Assembly: GCA_030549775.1 (NCBI GenBank) | Contig: CM060172.1 | Coordinates: forward strand, 54,797,942 to 54,861,941 | DNA: 64,000 nucleotides | Source of the DNA: Tamarix chinensis | Lineage: Eukaryota > Streptophyta > Magnoliopsida > Caryophyllales > Tamaricaceae | Reading direction: 5' to 3' | In this document: positions 1 through 11,529 of the stretch, in pieces | Layout of the letters: each line of letters opens with the position of its first letter | Position numbering within the stretch: position 1 is the stretch's first letter | The notes under the pieces: model-generated | Told to the model about the DNA's origin: nothing | Databases searched by the model: none | The model's input: the letters and a program-made list of their open reading frames with translations, nothing else | Made by a program: the position numbers and the translations under genes

Positions 1-790
1 AACCATGCTAATATCTTTCTCCAACAACAAAAGTGTGCTATGGAAATTCTAGATAAAATAAGGTTTCTAGGTGCTTACACTGCAGATGTTCCCCACAAAT
101 AGAACCATCAATTAGCTTTGGTGAATGTGTTGATTTGGATGATCCTACAAGATGTTACCAACATGTAGGATGCCTCAAATATTTTACCATCACTCATTTA
201 GATCTTAATTACTATTTTGGAGCATTCTATATAATGGGGGACTACTTTGAGAGTTCTGCATTATATAGAGTCTAATTCTGGACAAGGGATTTGGTTGCAA
301 ACTACCTGTGATCTTCAACTTTCTACTTATAGCGATGTATATTAGGCTAGTTGTATGTTGAATTGATACTCTTTGACAACCTACTATATACTTTTGGGTG
401 GATCTCCTATTAAGTGGAAAACTAAAAAGTAACATATGGTTTCTTGTTCTTATGCTAAGGCATAGGTAGATTCACTTGCAAGTTAAAATGGCCTAAGGAA
501 CGGTTGTTGGAATTTGGAGTTCCTTAAGCTTTACTTATGCACATATATTGCAAAAATCACTATACTTTACATATTGATCATGATACGATATTCCACAAAC
601 ATACTAAGCACATTAAATTTGATTATCCCTTCACTCGTGACAAAATTTAATTTGACAACATCCAACTGAGTTGTGTGCATAAATCCCATCAATAGTAATT
701 TTTTTGACTAAGACTTTTAGCAAACATTCTATTCATCATCTTCTTGACAATTTTAACATTAATAACTTAAATGGTATGACTTGAGGGTCG
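1..790 (+). pseudogene. Ty1/copia pol remnant (end of reverse transcriptase and RNase H)
   Basis: Conceptual translation of the plus strand, across several stops and frame changes, gives the C-terminal part of a copia polyprotein. Near 100-125 there is a NHQLAL segment typical of the RT-RNase H linker. At 265-300 a GQGIWL-like segment precedes the RNase H domain. Around 385-430 the LLGGSPIKWKTKK block is clear, followed by a decayed SxAEAEY-type region (SYAKA*VDSLAS) and a late FTRDKI segment near 630. Many in-frame stops show it is long dead. The left part of the element lies outside the window. The copia assignment rests on the order and spacing of these motifs and is fairly secure; the lineage is not resolved. 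Confidence 0.8.
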
Positions 791-1010
791 AAGTTTTCTA
801 GAAAACATATGACTATAATGTTTTGGTGAATATTGTCTAATTATCGTCCCTTTCCTTGATATATTTTGTTAGATCATACCAGATGCTTTGGGAGACCATT
901 TATGTACTTTAGACTGTATATATTAGTAAAAAGTCAGAAGAAATTTCTCTGAAAACCAATTTTTTAGCTTTCAATAATGAAAATCAACACATTTTCCTTA
1001 CTATTGTTGG
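790..1010 (+). repeat. Probable 3' LTR remnant of the copia fragment
   Basis: This directly follows the pol remnant. A purine-rich CTTGAGGGTCG stretch near 780 is where a polypurine tract would lie, and after it comes AT-rich non-coding sequence with a TATATATTAG stretch, as in a short copia LTR. No partner LTR is in the window, so the limits are estimates. Confidence 0.35.
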
Positions 1011-2289
1011 AAAATATAAATTCTTATTGTTAGATCACCAAAATTTAAGGAAGAGGTTAGCGTTGATTGAGGTATAACACCCCTAATTTTCTCAAATTAA
1101 ATTTTTTATTTTAAGATAATTTGGAAGCATTAAAAATTAAATTCAATAGATGTTACCACCACTTCGAACATGGGAAAAGTGTATTCATTCACTTAACTCA
1201 TGTTCAATGCAAATTAAAACAAAGCAAACGAGCATATGAATGAATGAACTAGCATAAGATAATGATAAAGTAGATAATGATGCCAATATGATAAAGAAAG
1301 AAATTATACAAAATCCAAAATACAAGAATCAAAGCCAATAATTGAAATTATTGAAAAGACGAAAGCATCCCAATGCAATGGGCAAAAACTATCTATAACG
1401 GTTAGCCTAACTCTTAAATATATAAAATACAATCATAATCCCGAAGCAATGGCCACCGAAAGTCCCACAACAACATCCTCAATATACTCCAATTGAGAGT
1501 CACACCCCTATAATTTTTTCTCTGGTCGTGGGAATAGGTAGTGACCATAAAGCAATAATATCAGTATAGTGAAGAACTAAGTAAAATAACATATCTTATG
1601 ACATGATTAAGGCTCATACTATACATAGAGGCCATACAATAACATGACATAATGAAAATAACACTCATGCAACTCATATAAGGTGAAATGCATTATTGTC
1701 ATTCCATTATGTGATGACACAATTCCATTTATTAGAATATTGAGTTACTATGTCTATTTCTCAATTATGAACAAAATCCATGGCAATGTGACATACATAG
1801 ATTGGGATACCACATCCACCACACGTAGTGAGCATATATCAATATAGCTTTCTAAAGGGATACCACACCTACCACATCTTGAATATATAATTATCGTGAG
1901 GGCTAAAACACATTGAGATATCATACCCACCTATTATGGTCATACAAAATGCCAAGTAACTTCTTAACCATTACAATATGTGCATACCCTCTACAGACCA
2001 CAATTTCGTAGAGTACGAAATATAATGAGTGAGAAGATAAAATTACAAGTGCAACCCACACTACTAACTCCTAGTTAGTGACCTCAAGAGTTGGATAAAA
2101 TGCCTTAAATAAAATCTTAATTATTATTATTAGTTTATAGGTGATTTCACTAAAATTAACCAAATAACAATTATTAATACAAATTAGGTGTTTTGAGTAT
2201 TGACACTAAACACAAACTACGGTAATCCAATCCAAACAACGAATCCACAACTCAAAACCACAATTAACCATTTATTTAAATCCATTTAT

Positions 2290-3129
2290 TGATGTGAATC
2301 AAAGTGGAGGAAGAAGCGCAGGATCTATCAACTATTGTTTTGATTGGTAGCAGGTTGAAGTTGAGGAGAAATGGTTCGGTTTAATGCAGGTTAAACTCGA
2401 ATTGTTTGCATATTTGAAGGCTACGAATACTTTGAATGCAAAACACCTTCAAAGTCTCAAATGATGCAGAAAAAACCCCTAGCTTTTCCTATCAAAATGG
2501 ACTCCAAAAAAGGGAGGATAAAATGCAAGCTATGCTTGAGGATTTGGTGTTCAAAAATTCTAGTATTCAGCTTATGCATATGCGTGTACAAGGAAGTATA
2601 TATATAGGAAGAGTAGTTGGCTAACATGACTTAACCCAGCCAATTATCCTTCTTAATTCAAGATAAATTTAACTCACTTGAATTAAGCCCATATAATACT
2701 TAATCTTACTCATAATATCATCATTTAAATGATATTAATGACTAACATTACAAAGCCACACAATCAACTATGGTACATACATGAAATTACAACAAAACCC
2801 TAGCTTACATAAAATATACTTAGGATTTACAACAAGCTTAATATAACTAATGATATCATCACTATATCTTGTTATAGTGTTATCCCATGTATGCCATAGC
2901 CTTGCATGCTTTGAATGCTTGTACACTTTAAGTCTCTTTTTGTGCATTAACTTCTTCACCTTGCAAATATGTAATATACCTGCAAGAATATCTTGAATCA
3001 TTTTCACTACCAAGCATAGAAATATTATCAAGAACATTTAAAATGATTGGCTCCATTATTAAGAATGATAATTCTTCCTTACCTTGAGAATCATTAGAAA
3101 CATAAGATACATTAGATGTACCTGCATCA
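2290..3129 (-). mobile_element. Solo LTR, 840 bp, with TTTAT target duplication
   Basis: The unit begins TGATG and ends CATCA, a perfect 5-bp terminal inverted repeat, and is flanked on both sides by TTTAT (2285-2289 and 3130-3134). On the minus strand it has a TATATATATA box (2597-2606) followed by CTTCCTTG, the usual U3/R layout. No coding region lies inside. TGATG...CATCA ends occur in several plant Ty3/gypsy chromovirus LTRs, so a chromovirus origin is plausible but unproven. It is inserted in E-A. Confidence 0.75.
2597..2606 (-). promoter_or_regulatory. TATA box of the 840-bp solo LTR
   Basis: An uninterrupted TATATATATA lies near the middle of an LTR defined independently by its ends and target duplication. 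On the minus strand it is followed by CTTCCTTGTAC, a common arrangement in plant LTR promoters. Activity is not implied. Confidence 0.5.
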
Positions 3130-4264
3130 TTTATTCAAGGCCAAGATCGCAAGATGGTCAAAGAGATATGGAAAAGTTATTATAAAGGCCTTAGGGAAAT
3201 TCCACTAAAGAATAACAAATCAAGGCATAATAGGTGAAACTAATTGATCAGTCCCTAAAACCGGTAAACTAGTTTAGGTATGCTAAACCTAATAAAAAAA
3301 GGAATGCATAAACAAGTTGGTTAGTTGGCCTAACTAATTGACTATTCGTATGAATCATTCGATGGGTTTAACCAAATCGATTGATGTGCTTAGGATGAAA
3401 CCAAAGCAATCTAGGACATAAAATTAACCAATCTATCGATATAACTAACATTAATTTGGGCCAAACAACTAGAAACGCACATTTTCCATGCTTAACAAAA
3501 ATCTTAGGGCTTCCATCAAACTCACAACCATTTTATGATTCATAAGAAAAAAAATCCACCAAAATTATCCAAAATAATAAAAATATGTTATCATCATGAT
3601 TCATACTTACACACGATCAAAGACATAAATCATACTTAATGCATCATACCATATACTTAAGGGATAGAATGTTATCACAATAACCACCACAACATATAGT
3701 TCAGTTAATTAAAAAGAAACGCTCACATCTACCAACCTTATCCAGGATAAGACTGAATTACCTCAAGCAAAATAGTTCAAGTCCTAGCTTGATGGCACCA
3801 TTATCACACCTTTTTTAAAACCTTAAATCCCAAGAAAAAACTTAGTAAAACCTTGAACCAATCCCCAAAATTAGAAAGAACTAGAGAATAAAAGAATAAG
3901 GCAAAATATAACTTAACCTAGTCTTGAAGTGGACTAAACTAAGAGGAAAACCATTAGTTCTTTCCAACCTTAGCCCCTACTTATTTAATGAAAAATAAGG
4001 GAGAGTTAAAGAGAGAATTCAGAAGAAGAGTAAATAAAAAATATGGGATAGAGGAAGGAATTACCCAATTGTAAGTAGACAAAAAGAAAATTATGAAGAA
4101 TGATATCTAACACTTAAAGAAAACTACTAGGAAAAAAGGGAATGAAAGTGAAGGGATGTAAAGTGAATTGAAGTTAGGCAATGAGGCATTCCAAGGAATC
4201 TTTCTTGACATAAATGATGAGGGAAGGAGAGAAAAGAGACTTGACTAATAAGGTTGAGTATGGC
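3130..4264. other. Non-coding remainder of E-A
   Basis: AT-rich sequence without a supported gene. It turns purine-rich toward the right end (3960-4264), matching the polypurine zone of the long LTR family. The stretch around 3200-3440 contains several CGATTGAT/TTGATCAGT-like segments whose origin I could not identify. Confidence 0.4.
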
Positions 4265-5125
4265 TATAACATCCCCTAAACTTATGAAATAAAAAATTTC
4301 TTTAAAATGAGTTTGCGAACTAAAATGATAAACGCATAGGTGTTACATGGCATCCAACATAGAAGTGGTATTCCCTGTACCTAATTTATATCTAGTTCAA
4401 GTTAAAAGTAACCTTGTACCTATGAATGAGGGGTGGGAAGCACTTGACCCCCCGCTGAGATATAGGATGCAAAATAGAGAGAAGAGAACATATATAATGA
4501 AAATAGAAGATATAATAGTTCGAAGAGTGTGTGTGAGACATATATATATTATATGACAATACCCTATAACAAACCCAATAACATTTACGTCAAGCAACAT
4601 AATGAAAGTACTGAATCAACAAGTACCATCAAAATATTTTTACAGAAGCACAACAATCCATTGAATATAAAGGAGATCATGAAATGGAACCCATTAATAC
4701 AATGATATTGAGTAATCTATTATACAATACTAAGCACGCAAATATCATATGAAACATATAAAATGTATCACTAGAGCAACATGGCATAAACATATTAAAT
4801 AACACATTCGATAAAGAGAATGATAATACATACCATATCATAATCATCATCAAGATCATGTTCTCAACATACCATTACTATTAACCACATAAAATTTCAA
4901 TACGTGATAAAAACATTTCAATTACTTAGTTATGTTGAGTTTAGAGACTTCACTATTATTTTCCGGTAGAACAAACATGTATAACTCTCAAAGCATAACA
5001 CTCATTGCCACTATTCTTTCCTAGAGGAATGGATAGGTACAACTCCCAAGATAGAACACTCATGACCACTATTATCATCCCATAGAATAATCAAGTACAA
5101 CTCAATCTCGATTCACATGATCTTT
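4265..5125 (-). mobile_element. E-B: long LTR-like unit, segment 1 of 5
   Basis: It starts TATAACATCCCCT (TG mutated to TA) and ends far away at 46722 with GAGGTGTTACA. The segments are 4265-5125, 9848-9881, 14583-15486, 36432-37008 and 46510-46722, separated by later insertions. This segment contains weak relics of the CCACCGG array near 4960-5090 (CCACTATTATCATCC and similar). The join 5125/9853 restores a sequence like 39815-39840 of E-J (CTTTTAC-type run then TTAGTGTTTTA), which supports the reconstruction. No matching target duplication was recognised at 4260-4264 versus 46723-46727. Confidence 0.6.
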
Positions 5126-5476
5126 TATAACATCCCCAAAATTCACTACTGAAAAATTTTGTTTAATTAAAAGAAAATTAGCGGAAGCAAAATAATAAAC
5201 CGTAATTCTGGGGATATTACCACCACACTTAGTACCAAACCAGTTCACTCATACCGTTCTAGTACCAAGTGCTAAGGCTAAAAGGTAAAATAAAATTTTG
5301 CAAGAAACTTAGCACAGTAAACAATTTATGAGATTAAAATCCAACAACGGTGGTTACAGAATAACAAATACTTTAAATTTAAAGAGATAAATTAAAACCC
5401 TAGTAGTTCCGGATAGTTCCTTACACTCTTTCCCGAGGCTCACTTGAATAGTACCGAACATGACCTGCAAGGGGCA

Positions 5477-5495
5477 CTGCCCATTGAATAGGCAG
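5477..5495 (-). other. Conserved CTGCC hairpin in U5
   Basis: The arms CTGCCCA and TATAGGCAG-type sequence pair around an ATTGA centre. The same element is at 27446-27464, 60283-60301 and 60998-61016. In the last copy the arms read CTACC/GGTAG, so one G-C pair is replaced by A-T. Confidence 0.5.
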
Positions 5496-5516
5496 GGGCC
5501 CCACGAAGGGAACCCT

Positions 5517-5534
5517 TCAGTACTACGGTACTGA
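5517..5534 (-). other. Conserved TCAGTAC hairpin in U5
   Basis: TCAGTAC, loop TACG, GTACTGA: a perfect 7-bp stem. Equivalent hairpins occur at 20555-20573, 28668-28685, 58682-58702, 60244-60261 and 61038-61055, with different loops. Confidence 0.6.
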
Positions 5535-5789
5535 ATAACCCTTTAAATACACACTTAAAAACAGTCCGCATGTAACACATGAAATACTACTATATACGTA
5601 CATAACGACAGGTAGAACATAATATTCAAACCCACACATTTAGTACATAAAGTCATGAAGAAATTCTATCACGTATAAATGATCAAGGCCACACGTAAAG
5701 TATATACGTATTCCAGATTGATTATTTAATTAATCTTTTTATCGGAAGTCGATGCACACCATGTCTTTTATCGAATCCATGTAAGTACA

Positions 5790-6160
5790 GGAACACCCCA
5801 CTATTTTAGTTGGTGGGCCGGTCACTTGCGAGACAAAGTCCACACCACTATTATTCGCCGGTGGATCGGTCACTTATAAGGCAGAACGCACCTAACCACT
5901 ATTACTAACCGGTGGATTGGCTGGTTCCTGCTCACATGGTGTCCACTGTAAGTAATTAGTATCTTCTAAGTGTCTTTAGCACACTCTGGTTTGTGTTTAT
6001 TGAGCTCGAGTCACCCCACTATTATTGTCGGTGGGCCGGTCACTTGCGGGACAAAGTCCACACCACTATTATTCGCTGGTGGATCGATCACTTATAGGGC
6101 AAAACTCACCTAACCACTATTACTAACCGGTGGATCGGCTGGACCTGGCTCAATAATCTT
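5790..6160 (-). repeat. CCACCGG-monomer array, two triplets
   Basis: Six monomers of roughly 50-60 bp, each with a CCACTATTATnnnCGGTGG-like core, are arranged as two groups of three (near 5800, 5850, 5896 and 6014, 6062, 6115). The two groups are separated by a linker containing CTCACATGGTGTCCACTG and a TTATTGAGCTCGAG stretch. The same two-times-three layout recurs in E-E, E-H and E-J. Confidence 0.8.
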
Positions 6161-6480
6161 CCACTTTACATGATTAGTATTTTATCGTATCTTATTCAAC
6201 AGATTCTGCCCTAGACATGCATGGCTAAATCCAGCTATAAGATAATAGCATGTAGAGCACGGTATAAAATTGTACAAGGCATCCAAGGCAAGTAAAACGG
6301 GTAACACATAGGCGGCCTTAGCTACACCCTTACTCGGTTTAGGTTACTAAATTATTTCTCATACTTATTAGGTCACTAATCCCCCTTCGTAATTATTACA
6401 CTTAATATACTTTCCATTTAGTTGGTTAGGTTACCGCTTCGCCCTTTTTCCTTTATTATAATTAATAAATTATTCTTGAG

Positions 6481-7640
6481 TTGGTCAAATTACCAAATTA
6501 CCCTTCCTCCTTATCCTAATTACCAAATTAGCCCTTTATTTAGTTAATTACCCAATTACCGTCCTCTATTATCAATTACCAACTACCCTTCTCCATTATC
6601 AAAATTACCAGATTACCCCTGGTTGGTTACATTACCAAATCACCCTTTTATATGATCATAATTACCGTACTACCCTTCTCCATCATCAAATTTACCAAAT
6701 TACCCCTTGGTCATTTAGATTACCAAATTGCCCTTCTTAATTGTCATGATCACCAAACTACCCTACTATATTATTAAAATTACCAAAATACCCTCTAGTC
6801 GGTCAAATTACCAAATTACCCCTTACATTTATCATATTTACATTTTACCCTTCTCCATTATTAAATTATCAAATTACCCTTTAGTAGTTAAATTATTATT
6901 TTTCCCTTCTCAATTATTATAACTACTAAGTTACTCCTTTCCATTTTCCACTTTTATCCCTCTTATTCACAAAATTGCTATTTTACCCCTTTACTTCTAA
7001 ACTTACCATTTTACCCCCTTAACTTTCAAAAATTACCATAACACCCCGTTCACTTATAAACTTATAATTTATCCTGGATTACGGAATTACCATTTGACCA
7101 CTTTTAATTCCAAAATTTTCCATTTTCCCTCTAATTACGAAATTACTATTTCACCCCTTTATTACAAGATTACCATTTTGCCCTTTTATTATAAAATCAT
7201 CATTTTTCCCTTTTATTAGAGAATTACCATTTTGCCATTTTATTATATAATTACCATCTTACTCTTTTATTATAAAATTACCATTTTTCCCTTGTATTAC
7301 AAAATTACCAAATTTCCCTTTTAGTACAAAATTACCAATTTACCCTTTTATTACAAAATTATCAAATTACCCTTTTATTACAAAATTACCAAATTACCCT
7401 TTTATTACAAGATTACCAAATTACCCTTTTTACTACAAAATTACCAAATTACCCTTTTATTACAAAATTACCAAATTGCCCCTTTTATTACAATATTACC
7501 AATTTGCCCTTTCATTACAAAATTACCAAATTGCCCCTTTTATTACAAAATTACTAATTTGCCCTTTTACCTTTTATTACAAAATTACCAAATTAATCCT
7601 TCTACTTACAAATTTACCATCTTACCCCTTATTACTCCAC
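6481..7640 (-). repeat. TTACCAAATTACCC minisatellite
   Basis: Degenerate tandem copies of a 20-28 bp unit reading ACCAAATTACCCTTTTATT. Between about 7320 and 7560 the period is close to 27 bp (CAAAATTACCAAATTACCC plus TTTTATTA). Matching arrays, in either orientation, lie in E-F, E-H, E-D, E-J and E-K. Confidence 0.8.
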
Positions 7641-7994
7641 TTATATTAAATTTTTATTATTACTAAATAAAATATTAATATTAACACCTTATCCACAACT
7701 CTTGTAATTAATACAATACTTATTAGCACCCATATATATATTAGGCCATATTATTTAACAAGGTACATTAATAAAATCCCCTAAGGCTCACAAAGCATTA
7801 ATCATGCATTAAGATCACAATAGTATAATACAACATGGATAATACTTAACATTTTCATTAATAACCAACTTCTACCTTAAACAATATCTCCAAACATAAC
7901 ACATAATCTATCATATTTCCTTTTCATCAACCAACACAAGAAAACATATATAATATATTAACAACATATATCAAGCATAATACACATTAAAAAT

Positions 7995-8062
7995 ACCTAA
8001 TGTGCTAACATACGTTAATCCATGAGTTTAAGCGGGATTTAACAATTACCTCGATTCCCGCA
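7995..8062 (-). repeat. Conserved LTR block (GTGCTAACATACG...)
   Basis: A block running from CCTAATGTGCTAACATACG to the GGATTTAACAATTACC region is shared with 23460-23550, 31115-31190, 34650-34735 and 52540-52630. It is better conserved than its flanks, which are minisatellite on one side and hairpin plus purine tract on the other. Function unknown. Confidence 0.55.
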
Positions 8063-8258
8063 AAAAAAAACCTTACTGGTATTTCGGTTAAAGGTTCAAG
8101 CTTGATTTATCAAAACCAATACCTAAAAATAATTCAAGACTTATTACATTAGAAATTATGAAATCAAAATATAAGACTTTAACAATTAATAGAATAATTA
8201 CCTTAAAATATAATTATACCTTAAAATTATTAAACAATTAGATTAAGAAATGCATAAA

Positions 8259-8282
8259 CTCATGTTGCTAATGCAGCATGAG
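8259..8282 (-). other. Hairpin at the border of the polypurine tract
   Basis: CTCATGTTGC, loop TAAT, GCAGCATGAG: a 10-bp stem with one wobble pair. Homologous hairpins at 23225-23256, 31400-31423 and 34909-34932 keep the CTCA...TGAG frame but differ in the middle base pairs. Confidence 0.6.
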
Positions 8283-8339
8283 CTGCATGCAAAGAAATGA
8301 AAAGGAGGGGGCTCAAAGGTGGTGGAGATAGGGAAAATG

Positions 8340-9538
8340 GGTATTTTCAGGTTGGTGGTTTTGGGCTAAGAAAAGGACATGGTGGGGAAGGATTTAGGGC
8401 AAGGGAATGGTGCAGAAGTGTAGAGGGGGTGTAGGTGGTGGTCGGGGATGGGTTGAAGGTGGCTAAGGGCGGCAGAGGCGACGGCAGCAAGGCTGCGAAG
8501 GTGGCGACCGAGGAGGGAGGTCGAGATGGAGGCTGGTGAGGAAGGAAAATGGGGAGGGATAACGAGGGCCTGTAGAGGGTGGTTTCGGTCAAATGAGAAT
8601 TGGGGGTGGTAGAGGGGATGGCAGGGATTATTGTGGTGGCTTAGGTGGCGACATAGGCGGCGGATCGGGGCTGCACAGGGTGGCTACCGAGAAGGGAGGG
8701 AGAGAAGAGAAAAAGAGGAGAGGAGGAAGAATGGGGCTGCAGGGTGGCTTGATGGGGGATGTGATGGCTCGAGGGTGAGGTAGAGGGTGGCAGGAGGTGG
8801 TGCAGGTGGCGTTTAAGGCGGCGGCAGCGGCGAAACAAAAACAGGGGAGAGAGGGGAAGAGAAGAAAGTGAGAAAAAGAGAGGCTCGGGCAAGGCACATG
8901 GGCTCAAAAAATGCCCGAATGGATCAGGAAGGGAAAAAGAAAAAGAAGAGGGAGAGAGGGGAGGAATAGGTAGGCTCGAGGGTGGCGGTATGTGATAGGG
9001 AGATGGGAGTTGCAGAGAGAGGGAGAAGGAAGGTGTGGTCGGGCGTGGGGGATGAGAGAAATGGTGGGGCTGGGAAGGGGGCAGAGAATGGCAAGAGAGA
9101 GAGAGAGAGTTAGGAAGGTCAATGGGGGAGAGGGGGTTGCAGGTTGGGCGGCGAAAATGGTGGAGGTTGGTCAGGATTCTCGCCGGGGAAAGGGGAAGAA
9201 GAAGAAGGGAAGAAGAAAGGGAGTCAGGGGCTGGGTGCTGGTGCGTGCAACGGGCGGCCGAGAAAAGAAAACAGCAGCCGGCCCGGTCGAGGAAGAAGGA
9301 AGAGAAAAGAAAGGGAGTCAGCCGGCTCACGCGGGAGAAGGAGGGGGAGTCGGGCCGAGAAAGGAAAAAGGAAAGGAGGGAGGAGGGGGAGAGAATAGGC
9401 CAATGGCCCAGCGCAAGAGGGGAGGGCACAACAGGCCGAAGCAGGCCGGTGGCCCAAAGAAGAGGAAAAAGAAAGAAAAGAGAAAAGAAGAAAAGGAGAA
9501 GGAAAAAGGGGGGAAAGGAAAAGGGGAAAATGGAATAA
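8340..9538 (-). repeat. Polypurine tract (polypyrimidine in sense), about 1.2 kb
   Basis: Almost entirely G and A on the plus strand (GGGGAGAG, AGAAGAAGG and the like), becoming GGCC-containing around 9250-9450. Stop codons are rare here only because of composition, so long open frames on both strands (for example 8641-9429) are not genes. Every complete unit of the family has such a tract in its U3 part. Confidence 0.8.
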
Positions 9539-9847
9539 TTTAATTGATAAAATAATAAAATAGAATAATTTTGGGTAATAAATTGATTTAATAATTTAAT
9601 TTAGGATAATTAAAATATAAGGGTTAAAAGGATAATTTTAGTGAATTAATGATTTGGAAAATTATTTAAATAAGAAGGGTATGATAAAATAACAAAATTT
9701 TTACTTTTAATTTATTAAATATTTATACCAAATTTCATACACTCAAAAATCCATAAAATAATTAAATTAAAAATATTTAAAAGCTAATTTATGCAAAATA
9801 AAATTTATTTATTAAAATATAGGCTTTGAAAAATTCGGGGGATTACA

Positions 9848-9881
9848 TCTTTTACTTTAAAAGTTAGTGTTTTACTAAGAA
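9848..9881 (-). mobile_element. E-B, segment 2 of 5
   Basis: A short stretch between E-C and the copia element. It starts with the second TCTTT copy and continues TTAGTGTTTTACT, resuming the sequence broken at 5125. Confidence 0.6.
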
Positions 9882-10227
9882 TCATAGTTTTAAAATTTAT
9901 TAATTCTCTAATTGTTCACATATATTAAAAATTAGACTAGCCTAATTACTTATTAGTTTGTTATTACTTGTAACTTTATTAGTAGGCAGTTAGGGGAATC
10001 GTTGACCTTGTGGTTATTAAAGGGTTAATTGGTATTAGTTTGAAGAGTTTAGAATAAAGAAAAAAGAGAAACTAGGAGAAGTGAAACAAATTCACTTGTG
10101 TGATTAGTGGAGAAGGGAGTATAGTCCTTGGTGAATAATCCATTCTTAGTGAAGTATTATTAATCTTCTTGAATGTAAAATTCACTTCTTGATAACCAAG
10201 GAAAATAAATAGCAATCGACAATTACA
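9882..10227 (+). repeat. 5' LTR of the copia element
   Basis: It aligns with 14220-14582 from the CTCTAATTGTTCACAT region through GAAACTAGGAGAAGTGAAAC to the end AATTACA. The first bases read TCATAG where the 3' copy has TGTTAG. It lacks about 40 bases present around 14451-14490 in the 3' LTR. A purine-rich AGAAAAAAGAGAAACTAGG stretch lies in the middle. Confidence 0.85.
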
Positions 10228-10229
10228 AT

Positions 10230-10237
10230 TGGTATCA
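10230..10237 (+). other. Primer binding site (initiator Met tRNA)
   Basis: TGGTATCA two bases after the LTR end is the standard copia complement to the 3' end of initiator methionine tRNA. Confidence 0.75.
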
Positions 10238-10258
10238 CATCCTAAAGGAGAAAGATCA

Positions 10259-11010
10259 ATGGCTGCTACCAAGTTTGATCTAGAGAAGTTCTTAGCGCAT
10301 AATGATTTTAACATTTGGAGAGTAAAGACGAGGGATTTGTTAGTGTAGCAGGGATTACAATCAGTAATTCTTAATGACAAGAAAGGCAAGGGAACAGAGT
10401 AAGCTAAGTCTAAGGTAATAAAGATTGATGAAAAGGCACACAACACAATCATTTTCTACCCTTGAGATAAGGTACTCTATGAAGTCTCAAAAAAGACAAC
10501 GGTTGCTACAATTTGGAAGAAGCTTGAGGGCTTATATATGAACAAGTCTCTCACAAAGAGGGTCATTCTCAATAAAAGGCTGCACTCATTCAAACTTCAA
10601 AGTGGTAAATTAATCAAGGACCATCTTAATGATTTCAACAAGATAGTATTGGATCTTGAGAACACTAGCATTAACGTAGAAGATGAATATCAAGTTATCA
10701 TTCTGTTGAATTCATTGCCTCTATACAGATATGAACATTTTTTTTGATACTATGATGCATATATCCCAGAATCATTGAAGTTGGAAGATGTCATCATTGC
10801 ATTATCATCAAAAGAGTTAAGAGGTAGGGTGTGCAGAAGGATGAATTGGTAGTAGAGAGCTTGAATCTAAGAGGAAGATCTGAAAGATGAGATAAGAAGG
10901 GAAGAAGAAACCAGTCAAAGTTGCAATCAAAATAAAATTGTAAATGCTTTAACTGTCATAAAAGAGGGTACTTCAAGTGAAGTTACCCTAAAATAAGTAA
11001 CAAGCATCAA
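10259..11010 (+). pseudogene. Broken copia gag (nucleocapsid protein)
   Basis: The ATG at 10259 opens MAATKFDLEKFLAHNDF, typical of copia Gag. The frame is interrupted by stops near 10349, 10400 and 10463, then runs open from 10538 through LYMNKSLTKRV and ILLNSLPLYRYEHFF before a stop at 10745, next to a run of eight T. Similarity resumes in frame (PESLKLEDVI). A CCHC zinc knuckle is visible at 10939-10995 in another frame (CFNCHKRGY), but the histidine and last cysteine positions read tyrosine, and a TGA lies between them. Gag would package the RNA; this copy cannot. Confidence 0.85.
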
Positions 11011-11109
11011 TATTTCAAGGAACAATCGATGAAAATTCAAGGGATGCTGAAGTAATCATAGATGGATATGAGAATTTAGAGGTGTTGATGGTGGCAAAGA
11101 CTTGAGGAG

Positions 11110-11384
11110 ATAAAGGATGGGTAATGGACACAAGGTATATATTTCATATATGTCTTGATAAATTAAGGTTTGTCAGTTATGAAAGATCACATAGTGGTCA
11201 TGTCTTATTGGGAAACAATAAGGCATGCGTAGTAGTTAGAATAGATGATATTGAGTTAAGGATAAATTTAGGGGTTGATTTTATCCTTAAAAATGTTAGG
11301 TGTGTTCTTGAAATCAAGAGAAATCTGATAACTCTCGGATCCTTGGATAAAAAGGGTTACTCCATTAAAGCTAAGAAATGGTAA
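11110..11384 (+). pseudogene. Broken copia protease region
   Basis: WVMDTRYIFHICLDKL matches the region around the retroviral-type aspartic protease active site, where copia elements have D-S/T-G. Here the third residue is R, so the catalytic triad is lost. The following FILKNVRCVLEIKRNLITLG segment is the conserved C-terminal half of copia protease. The frame closes at 11384. Confidence 0.8.
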
Positions 11385-11529
11385 TTGAAAATGATAAAAG
11401 GCTTGATGGTGATGTTGAAAGGATAACTATAGAATGACCTATATATCCTAAGGACTCCTATACACTCCTTGACTATAACTCAGAGTAGTGTAAAATCTGT
11501 ATTGAGTTTGATGATGTTGTGACATGACA

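Larger units (their letters stand above)
1073..4264 (-). mobile_element. E-A: outermost, most decayed long LTR-like unit (first segment)
   Basis: It opens with TATAACACCCCT, a decayed form of the TGTAACACCCC terminus shared by the minus-oriented units. About 85 bases later it has the conserved GATGTTACCACCAC block. Traces of the CCACCGG-type array are visible near 1800-1960 as repeated ACCACA/CCACC segments. A purine-rich stretch from about 3960 to 4264 sits where the polypurine tract lies in better copies. It is interrupted by a small solo LTR (2290-3129) and then by E-B at 4265. Its continuation is inferred at 46723-46742 and from 62493. No reliable right terminus was found. Confidence 0.45.
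5126..9847 (-). mobile_element. E-C: complete solo-LTR-like unit, 4.7 kb, TCTTT target duplication
   Basis: The unit begins TATAACATCCCC and ends GGGGGATTACA, with TCTTT at 5121-5125 and again at 9848-9852. A 5-bp duplication with near TG...CA ends is the signature of integrase-mediated LTR retrotransposon insertion, so this is best read as a solo LTR. Sense is the minus strand, by comparison with copies carrying TATA boxes. In plus-strand order it holds: the palindromic U5 terminus (5126-5300), two small hairpins (5477-5534), two triplets of the CCACCGG monomer (5790-6160), a TTACCAAATTACCC minisatellite (6481-7640), a block shared by most copies (7995-8062), a hairpin (8259-8282), a purine tract (8340-9538) and an AT-rich U3 end. 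No gag-pol is present. Ty3/gypsy (Tekay/Del or Tat-like) is my guess from LTR size and termini. Confidence 0.85.

Noticed and set aside
8641..9429. Long open frame (262 codons, minus strand), with overlapping plus-strand frames to 9543
   Set aside because: Low-complexity S/P/L or R/K/E/G translation from a purine tract in which stop codons are rare on both strands. Sister tracts give unrelated frames.
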